Shown here in pieces: positions 57,697 through 64,000 of a stretch of 64,000 bases of DNA. The position numbers and the translations under genes are program-made. The DNA is from CAVWCQ01 sp963753545. Its GTDB lineage: Bacteria; Chloroflexota; Anaerolineae; Aggregatilineales; Aggregatilineaceae. The notes under the pieces are model-generated. The model searched no databases. It worked only from the letters and a program-made list of their open reading frames with translations, and was not told where the DNA came from. The first letter of the stretch is position 1, and every line of letters starts with the position of its first letter. The stretch is from assembly GCA_963753545.1 (NCBI GenBank), contig CAVWCQ010000008.1, positions 1,302,001-1,366,000 of the forward strand. The letters run 5' to 3'.

Positions 57697-59287
57697 TTAT
57701 TGTACGACCTGCCACTGGCCGAATCCGGTCCCGGCGACCTTACCATCAGGCAGAGTGAAATAGAACGAAAATTGAGGCGCGGGCGGCGTAACGGCCTGAT
57801 AGCGCACGGTGTAAGGCTGTTCCGGACCGAGCGCCCAGCCGATGCGGTCGCGCACGGTAGGCATATTGGCCCAGACTTTGCCAAAGCCGCTGGTAGGAGC
57901 GATGCGGTTGAGGGGCGGAGCCAGGGTGCCGGAGTTATCAGGCAGCCCGCCGTAGGTGGACTGCATATAATATTCCGCCGTGCCGCTTTGATAGGTGCCT
58001 GAGCTGTAAAAAACGTCGACCTCACCCGTATTGCTGAACCAGATCATAAAGCCGCCTTCAAACGGCTGGTAGGTGGCGGGTATTTGGATATCGACCATCT
58101 GCGGGCAGCCGTTCCCCTCGCCAAAAAAGAAGGTGGTCGGGCAGTGAATTTTGATCTCGATGGTCGAACTCTCGCTCCGATCTTGGGTGTAGAGTGTGTA
58201 GAGAACGCTGTAAGCCGCATTCCCTGGCACATACACAACGGTGCTTCCGGTCGGAGCCTGGGCCGAGACGACGACCTGCGAACCGATCAGGCCGGGGAAG
58301 GCCTGCTCGATGGTGATGCCGCCTGTCCCGTTTGTTTGCCAGGTCAGGGTCACCGCCGCGCCGGGGGTGACAGCCGTTGGCATGCCGGTGAAAGAGACGA
58401 TCCGGGCATTCATGGGCGGCACAACGGGCGGCGGATTATAGGCAATGGGCGTAACAGGCGGAGCGGCAGTTGGGTAGATTTGCGAAGGCGTGCCAACGAC
58501 CTCAAACGTATCTTCCGCCTCGGCCAACGTTTCCAGGGTGATCAGATCGACCACGCGCAGACGCAGGGTCACGATGTTTTCTCCGGCACGGTAGACCGGG
58601 GCGACATATCCCTGCCCGGATGATTAAATCCACAGGTTGTCACGGGGGAGTTCCACCGAGACGGCGGAGCCATCGGAAAATATCTGCTCAAAAACGAGAT
58701 TTGAGGAGGGCGTGCGGTTGATGATCGTCCAGGTCACCTGCACCTGGGCTACCCCTTGCGCCAGGGCGTTGGCGTCCATCGCATCCTGCCCGATGGTAAA
58801 TGTCTCGATGGTCAGGGCGTTGGATTCAGGCTGCTGGATCGCCTCGGCTGATGCTTCTTGGGCACCCTCATCCGGTTCGGAACTCGCCGGGTATCCGGTA
58901 GGGGATCGCCAGGGTGCGCTGATCCACGATGTGCGACTGTTTATCGATAATGGACAGTAAATAGGTCGGCGGGCCGAAGTTGAGCGGGTGAGACACGGTT
59001 ACCGTGCGTGATCCGTTGGCTTCCAGCGGGACGCTGTTCGCATCGTAGACGGGCCACCAACTGTTAAGGCGGTAGACCTGTAAATCGAGATGGTAGTCTG
59101 CGGTCAGTCCAGCGGTAACCCAGGTGAGGGTGGAGACTGTCTGGCCTGCCTCGGCTTCGTCGACGGTGATGGAGTTGAGCGAACTGGTAAAGCTGATAAT
59201 CGTTGGAAGCGGGGCGGCTGTTGCGGTATGGAGTCCGTTCAGCGTCAGCCCAAGGAGCAGCACAAGCAGCAAGCATCTGATTTTCAT
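57697..59287 (-). CDS. Large secreted beta-sandwich protein, one frameshift and one in-frame stop
   Basis: The first frame starts with a signal peptide (MKIRCLLLVLLLGLTLNGL) and Ig-like strands (TVDEAEAGQTVSTLTWV). It shifts near 58888 and continues with VQVTWTIINRTPSSNLVFEQ, then meets a TAA near 58624 after DNLWI; the same frame resumes SSGQGYVAPVYRAG and goes on to the end at 57697 with IVSFTGMPTAVTPGAAVTLTW and FSNTGEVDVFYSS. Repaired length is about 529 residues, several Ig-like modules. Stop and shift could be sequencing errors or real decay. Function unknown. Confidence 0.65.
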
Positions 59288-59389
59288 GATGATTTACCCC
59301 TCTGCGAGAAGACGACCCTTGCCCCCCACATCTTATAGCTTACAGGTAGGCGCGGCGCGGGGCAAATTCAAAAAGCGAAAAGCAAATAT

Positions 59390-59425
59390 CACCGCAGAGA
59401 ACGCGGAGAGCGCGGAGAAAGGCAA
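59390..59425 (+). repeat. CACCGCAGAG-type dispersed repeat, full copy
   Basis: caccgcagagaacgcggaga followed by gcgcggagaaaggc, two GCGGAGA units, nearly identical to the copy at 49391. Confidence 0.75.
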
Positions 59426-59439
59426 AGGAGAGAAACAAA

Positions 59440-59493
59440 GAGGGGCAGGGGCGGCGCGGCTGCGCGGCTGCGCTTAGCCTCTGCCCCTACGGA
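59440..59493. repeat. TAGGGGCG-type dispersed hairpin, copy 4
   Basis: aggggcaggggcggcgcggc ... gcctctgcccctacgg: GGGGCAG pairs with CTGCCCC, and the inner GCGGCTGCGCGGCTGCGC is a short direct repeat. Confidence 0.5.
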
Positions 59494-59538
59494 CCATCAA
59501 CGTCGTGAACAGAATCAACAGGGGGAATGGAGCAGCGT

Positions 59539-60117
59539 TCAAGTCAGCAGATCGTCGGGCAGGTGAGGCGCGTAATTGACCCCACGCAGATTCCACAGGC
59601 CATCCTGCCAGGTGAGATAGTGCATCGCCGTGTTGCTCATTTCGATGTTCAGGTGGTGGCACTTGAGCATCATGCGCAGCATCGTACTCGCCGTGCCGCC
59701 GTGACAGACCACGACCACGGTGCGCAGCGACGATGGATTCTCCAGGAGGCGGTTCAAGACGCGGCGCATCTGCTCGGTGAAACGCTGGTAAAAATTGTCG
59801 TGGGGCAGGATGTAATAATGCGGCCCGCTGTCGGCTGGATGCACGAGGCGGGGCAGTTCCATCAATAAATCACGGTCGGTCTCGCGCAGATCATCATCGA
59901 CGCTGACCGGGACGTTGACATACCGGCTCAAAATAGAGACTGTTTCGCGGGCAGGGCGCATCGGGCTGGAGACAAGCGAATTGATCCCCAACTCGTGAGT
60001 CTGGAACCATGCTCCAAGCCGTTCAACCTGCTCTTTCCCCAAATCGGTCAGGCATTGAGTGGTGAGATCATCAGAGCAGCGCTCTGCCTGTCCATGACGG
60101 ACTAAAATCAGACGCAT
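59539..60117 (-). CDS. Histidine phosphatase-family protein
   Basis: 192 residues. ILVRHGQAERC at residues 4-14 holds the phosphoaccepting His8; SSPMRPARETVSIL supplies Arg, and VVVCHGGTASTML near 139 the second His. Family members remove phosphate from sugars, small metabolites or proteins. Length and motif order are normal. Substrate unknown; no link to neighbours is evident. Confidence 0.88.
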   Translation of the reverse strand: MRLILVRHGQAERCSDDLTTQCLTDLGKEQVERLGAWFQTHELGINSLVSSPMRPARETVSILSRYVNVPVSVDDDLRETDRDLLMELPRLVHPADSGPHYYILPHDNFYQRFTEQMRRVLNRLLENPSSLRTVVVVCHGGTASTMLRMMLKCHHLNIEMSNTAMHYLTWQDGLWNLRGVNYAPHLPDDLLT

Positions 60118-60221
60118 AGAAGTCCTCGCTGTTGCTGCTGGGACCGCTCCGGGCGGCCCTCTGGATCAGGTGCTAAATCTAAATTTGGGGAGCAAATATT
60201 TTCGTACTCGTCAGAAAGTCA

Positions 60222-61359
60222 CTAACCTGTCCAGTAGCCATGCGCGAACCCGACCAGATAGAGTGCCAGCAACAGCACCGAAAGCAGCGTCCATAGTTTA
60301 TCGAGCAGCGGGCGGCGGCCCGCGCGGGCCAGCACCCAATACATGGGCAGCACGATCAGCGCGTAGCGGTTCATACTGACCAACTGCCCGGTGAGGAGCG
60401 GCAGCAGCAGCGCCCCCGCGCCATAGAGGGCAAAACCAGGCCAGTCAAACCGCGCCCGCCAACAGCACCAGCCCGCCAGTGCAGGCAGCGCGACATCCAG
60501 GGCGATCTGCACCGCGCCCATACGGTGCGTAAGCATGTAGCCCAGGTCATTCAGAATAATCTGCACGTTGCCCGGTCGCAGCAGCACGCGCCCATAGGAC
60601 CGCTCGGCCTCCGCCACGCTCAGGCCAACGGTTCGCAGCAGCGCCGCGAACGACATCCAGGCGATCAACGGCAGCAGCATGGCGATCCAGGCCCGGCGCG
60701 GCGGGCGCTTACGGTCTCGCCGTGCCAATCTGCCCACCAGTATACCGCCATCGGGCCGATCAGGAGGAGTCCGGTGGGGCGGGTGAGAGTTGCCAGCGCC
60801 GCCAAACATCCTGCCGTCCACCAGCGCCGCCGCTGCATGAGCAGCAGGGCAGGCGTCGACAGGGCGAGATAGAGCGACTCGGTGTAAACCTGCGTCAAAA
60901 ACAGCGCCGTCGGGAAGATCAGCAGATAAAACGCTGCCCGCAGCGCGTCCTCGTCCGTGCCCAACAGCTCTCTGGACAGGGCAAACATGGTCCAGACCAG
61001 AACCAGCGACGCGACCAGGGACACCGCCAAGCCGCCCGCTGCGTACACGTCGAGTATCTGCTGGACCGGGCCGCAGCGGATCGATGAATCCTAATGCCAC
61101 AATCCGCGTCAAAAACGGGTAGGCCGGATATAGGCTCCATCCACCGTCTGATGATACCCCGCCTGGGCCAACCTCAGGTAGTGATAGAAACCCCACCGGA
61201 CATGTGACAACCCGATCCCTGTTGGCGGCGGATCGGTGGAATAGGTGTGCGTCCAGCCATAGGCGGTATCCGGCCCCACCACGTTGAGGCGCATCCCGGC
61301 GGCGGCCTGGAAGAGCAGCACGATGATCACCCAGCCGAGCCAGAGGGCGGTGATTTCAT
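60222..61359 (-). CDS. PIG-V-like mannosyltransferase paralogue 1, about four frameshifts
   Basis: A paralogue of the next gene upstream. From ATG 61359 (GGAGG seven bases before) the chain runs TALWLGWVIIVLLFQ, shifts near 61350, then about 61140, 61075 and 60715, giving LYPAYPFLTRIVALGF, AAFYLLIFPTALFLTQVYTESLYLALS, and a C-terminal LVSMNRYALIVLPMYWVLA. This is the membrane GT-C pattern of PIG-V/mannosyltransferase proteins. Four indels in 1.1 kb mean it may be a pseudogene, or a badly assembled copy. Confidence 0.7.
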
Positions 61360-61378
61360 AAAAGCGCCTCCTCCCGGC

Positions 61379-61458
61379 GGGCGTATTGCCGGGCGTATTG
61401 CCATACGCCCCTACAGAATCGATGGGGAAGGGCCGGGCGCGGCAAGCAGCGCCCCTAC
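61379..61458. repeat. TAGGGGCG-type hairpins, two joined copies
   Basis: GGGCGTATTGCC, a second GGGCGTATTGCC and ATACGCCCCTAC, then a GGGCGC...GCGCCCCTAC unit. It fills the gap between the two mannosyltransferase paralogues. Confidence 0.55.
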
Positions 61459-61483
61459 GGAATCCGAGGGAGGGGCGGGAGCA

Positions 61484-62660
61484 TTAGCCGACCCAGAAGC
61501 CGTGGACATAGAGCACCGTGTAAAAGGCGAATAGAAGTAGAGAGCCTACCGTCCAGAGCCTGTCGAACGCGGGATGGCGGCCCCACTGCGCCGTCACCAG
61601 AAAGATTGGCACGGCGGCCAAGACATAGCGGTTCATACTCTCCAATTGGCCCGAACTGAGGGGCAGAACAAGCGTGCCCAGCCCATAGAGCGCCAAGCCG
61701 GGCCAGCGGCGCAGCGCCAGCAGACAAAACGATGCGGCGAGCAAAAACAGGCCAAGATCGAGCGCGACATGGACCGCGTTCGGTTCCTTAAAAATGTAGG
61801 CCGCGTCGCTCAGAAAATTAAACAGCCCGCGCCATCCAAAACCTTCACGGCCAAAAGTCCGGTAGGCGGCGGCGCTGCTCTGCCCGTGCGCGTCCAGCCA
61901 GCGATCCCAGCCCCAGAAGGCCAGCGGAGGAACTGATGCGCCGAGGAGGGCAAGGCGGGGCGGGCGTCGTCCATTCCACCAGTCATCTAGCCACGTGAAG
62001 AGATAGGGAATCACCAGCAGCAGCCCAACGGCACGGGTCAGGGTGGCGATTCCGCCCAGGATCGCCGCCGGAAGCCAGCGCCTGCGATCCAGAACAACCA
62101 GCATTCCGAGCGAGAGGGCGAGGTAGGTGGCCTCGGTATAAACCTGGGCCATATAAAACGCGGTGGGGAAGATAAGCAGGTAAAATACCGCGCGCCGCGC
62201 TGCCTCCGGACCCAGCCGATCCCGCGCCAACCGATCCAGGGCCAACACGGCCAGCAGCGACATGCTCCACGATACGGTCAACCCGGCCAGGGCATAACCG
62301 CTGTCAGGGTGATTGTTCCACCTGTGGTCCAGCCCCAGCGGATGAACAACGGCCTGATAGGTGATCCGGATCAGGAGCGGGTAGACCGGGTAAAAGGCAG
62401 CCAGATCGCCGCCGCTGTAGCCGCTGCGGGCGATGCTCACATAACGCGGGCTGTCCCAGCGGGCATAAAACCAGGGGCCAGTGTCCGGGCCGCTGGCATA
62501 ACCCGGCGTCATATCGCCTGTCCAGGGATAGAGCATAATCAGGGCGTCTGAGCGTGAAGCGCGCCCAGACGATCTGCTGGAAAATCAGGAGCAGGATCAG
62601 CCAGCCGCACCAGAGAATACCTGTCTGTCGCCAGCGCGGGTGGCCGTCAACGCTGGCCAC
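61484..62660 (-). CDS. PIG-V-like mannosyltransferase paralogue 2, one frameshift
   Basis: GTG 62660 with GGGGG five bases before starts MASVDGHPRWRQTG, a membrane helix (ILWCGWLILLLIFQQIV), then after an indel near 62545 LIMLYPWTGDM, WFYARWDSPRYVSIARSGY (acidic luminal loop), VFYLLIFPTAFYMAQVYTEATYLALS and QLESMNRYVLAAVPIFLV. About ten membrane helices. It overlaps the TPR gene stop by 14 bases, suggesting coupling. Likely transfers mannose or another sugar from a polyprenyl carrier; acceptor unknown. Confidence 0.78.
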
Positions 62661-64000
62661 GCTTTCCCCCGGTGCGTTCGATCCACCTGAGCAACTGGTC
62701 GGCCTGCTCGTTGACTCCCAACTGGCGATAGACCCGCTCCGCGTCGTACCAGCAGTTGTGCGCCTCGTTCATGTCGCCCAGGTTTTCCAGGGCGATCCCC
62801 AGGTTGCGCAGCGTCATGGCATAGGAGAGCGGCGCGCTGTCCGGCTGGCGATAGTTCAGTGCTTCGCGGTAGGCGGCAACGGCACTTTCCAGGTTGGCCT
62901 GATGGTTTTCTTCCATCGCCAGTTCCGCGTAAGCCACGCCAAGGTTGTGCTGGAGCATGGCATAATCGAGCGGGGAGGACTGCGGCGTGTAGTAGGTCAT
63001 CGTCTGTTTGTAGAGCGAAACGGCGTGACGCAGATTTTCTGCTCGATCTTCAAAATGGGCCAGATTACGGTAGATGGCGGCGAGATTGTTCTGCGTCATG
63101 GCATAGGCCAGCGGCGCTGTCTCCGGCGTGTAATAGTGCAGCGCCTCTTTGTAGGCGGACACTGCCCGGCGCAGATTGCCGATGGCGTCCTGGATATCGG
63201 CTAAACGCTGGTAGGCCGCGCCCAGGTTGTTCTGCGTCATGGCATATTCAAGCGGCACATTTTCGGGGCGGCGGTAGTCGAGCGCTTCACGATAAGACAT
63301 GATCGCTTTGCCGAGGTTCACGGCGCGATCCTCGGATTCGGACATATCATAATGGGTCGTGCCGAGGTTGTGCAGCGCTGTCGCATATTCTGCCGGGGCG
63401 GTCTGCGGCGTCCAGAGGCTGAGAGCGGAGCGGAAGGCGGCTTCGGCCCGGTGGAGATTATCCGTCCGGTTTTCGCTGCGAGATAGCTCCCAGAGAGACA
63501 TTCCCAGCCCGTGCAGCACGATAGCCTTCTCGGATGGCGGGCAGTCGTCAGGACAGTGATCGTGCGCGGTCTGATAGGCGGCGGATGCCCGGTGCAGATT
63601 ATCGGAGCGCTCCTCGACCTGAGCCAGGGCGCGATAGACGGCCCCCAGGTTACGCTGCGTCGTCACATAGGCGAGCGGCGCGTTTTGCGGGGTGTAATAG
63701 GTGAGGGCCGCCTGATAGGCATCGACGGCCTTGTGCAGATTAGCAGCGCGATCCCCATGTGGATAGGACCAGTAGGCATTGCCCGCGCTTGTCTGGACGG
63801 CGGCTTGCAGATAGGCGTCGGGGTTTGCCTCAATGAGCTTACTCACCCGTTCCAGCCATTCCATGCGCTGCTCGACCCACCCCTGGCGCGAGAGGAAATC
63901 GCAGCAGGCATTATAGAACCAGTAGGCCCCTGAAGCGTTCTTTTCAGCGACAACCCATTCAAACGCCGCGTTCAGGTTGTCGTGTTCGTCGGCTAATAAC
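62647..64000 (-). CDS. TPR array of a probable NB-ARC/STAND-type regulator, 5' partial
   Basis: The frame is open to the window edge. It begins LLADEHDNLNAAFEWVVAEK and FLSRQGWVEQRMEWLERV, the linker that normally follows an NB-ARC domain in AfsR/SARP-like proteins, then about nine 40-residue TPR units (for example YAMTQNNLGAAYQRLADIQD and YATALHNLGTTHYDMSESED) and a basic end. TPR arrays of this kind are sensor regions; the ATPase and any effector domain lie outside the window. Confidence 0.8.
   Translation of the reverse strand, partial: LLADEHDNLNAAFEWVVAEKNASGAYWFYNACCDFLSRQGWVEQRMEWLERVSKLIEANPDAYLQAAVQTSAGNAYWSYPHGDRAANLHKAVDAYQAALTYYTPQNAPLAYVTTQRNLGAVYRALAQVEERSDNLHRASAAYQTAHDHCPDDCPPSEKAIVLHGLGMSLWELSRSENRTDNLHRAEAAFRSALSLWTPQTAPAEYATALHNLGTTHYDMSESEDRAVNLGKAIMSYREALDYRRPENVPLEYAMTQNNLGAAYQRLADIQDAIGNLRRAVSAYKEALHYYTPETAPLAYAMTQNNLAAIYRNLAHFEDRAENLRHAVSLYKQTMTYYTPQSSPLDYAMLQHNLGVAYAELAMEENHQANLESAVAAYREALNYRQPDSAPLSYAMTLRNLGIALENLGDMNEAHNCWYDAERVYRQLGVNEQADQLLRWIERTGGKRGQR

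Noticed and set aside
1..64000. tRNA or rRNA genes
   Set aside because: A scan for T-loop-like GGTTCRA sequences in acceptable context and for rRNA-like blocks found none; a covariance search was not possible.

Overview
The window looks like a piece of a moderately GC-rich chromosome from a Chloroflexota-type bacterium (Anaerolineae-like). That is an inference from gene content: secreted WD40 proteins, a Ser/Thr kinase with an outside domain, a CAP-LysM surface protein, GT39 and PIG-V-like sugar transferases, a GH57 branching enzyme and an NB-ARC-style TPR protein. No rRNA or tRNA gene and no CRISPR array was seen. Both ends cut through genes.

Layout. 0-4.7 kb: end of a GH63-like glycosidase, a DNA-binding winged-helix protein, a small monooxygenase and YgfZ. 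4.6-12 kb: a signalling and surface block, with a reverse-strand operon TPR / membrane Ser-Thr kinase / secreted WD40, a CAP-LysM protein, a PAP2 phosphatase, a small cysteine protein and an FHA protein. 12-19.2 kb: GT39 transferase, second secreted WD40, deaminase, DUF433/DUF5615 pair, proline dehydrogenase, a GNAT-nitroreductase fusion and a double-XRE regulator. 19.4-24.9 kb: a large membrane protein, a secreted protein, a broken two-lobed aspartic protease and a gene-poor stretch with short repeats. 24.9-30.6 kb: an ABC-2 export system, an IS630 remnant and a VapBC-like pair. 30.9-40.8 kb: a glycogen block (GH57 branching enzyme, GlgA, GlgC, debranching enzyme, stand-alone CBM48 protein), with a metalloprotease and a membrane protein between glgA and glgC. 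40.9-48.3 kb: AddB, a small membrane protein and AddA. 48.4-64 kb: permease, methyltransferases, sortase remnant, nucleotidyltransferase, parvulin lipoprotein, response regulator, LRR protein, secreted proteins, histidine phosphatase, two neighbouring mannosyltransferase-like paralogues and a TPR protein.

About twenty places show one protein continuing in another reading frame, often at a homopolymer or G/C run. I annotate these as single interrupted genes. Because they hit many gene types, most are probably assembly indels, though a few clusters (aspartic protease, first mannosyltransferase, IS630) may be true decay. Three families of dispersed intergenic repeats run through the window; one has expanded into a seven-unit tandem array at 1807-1940.
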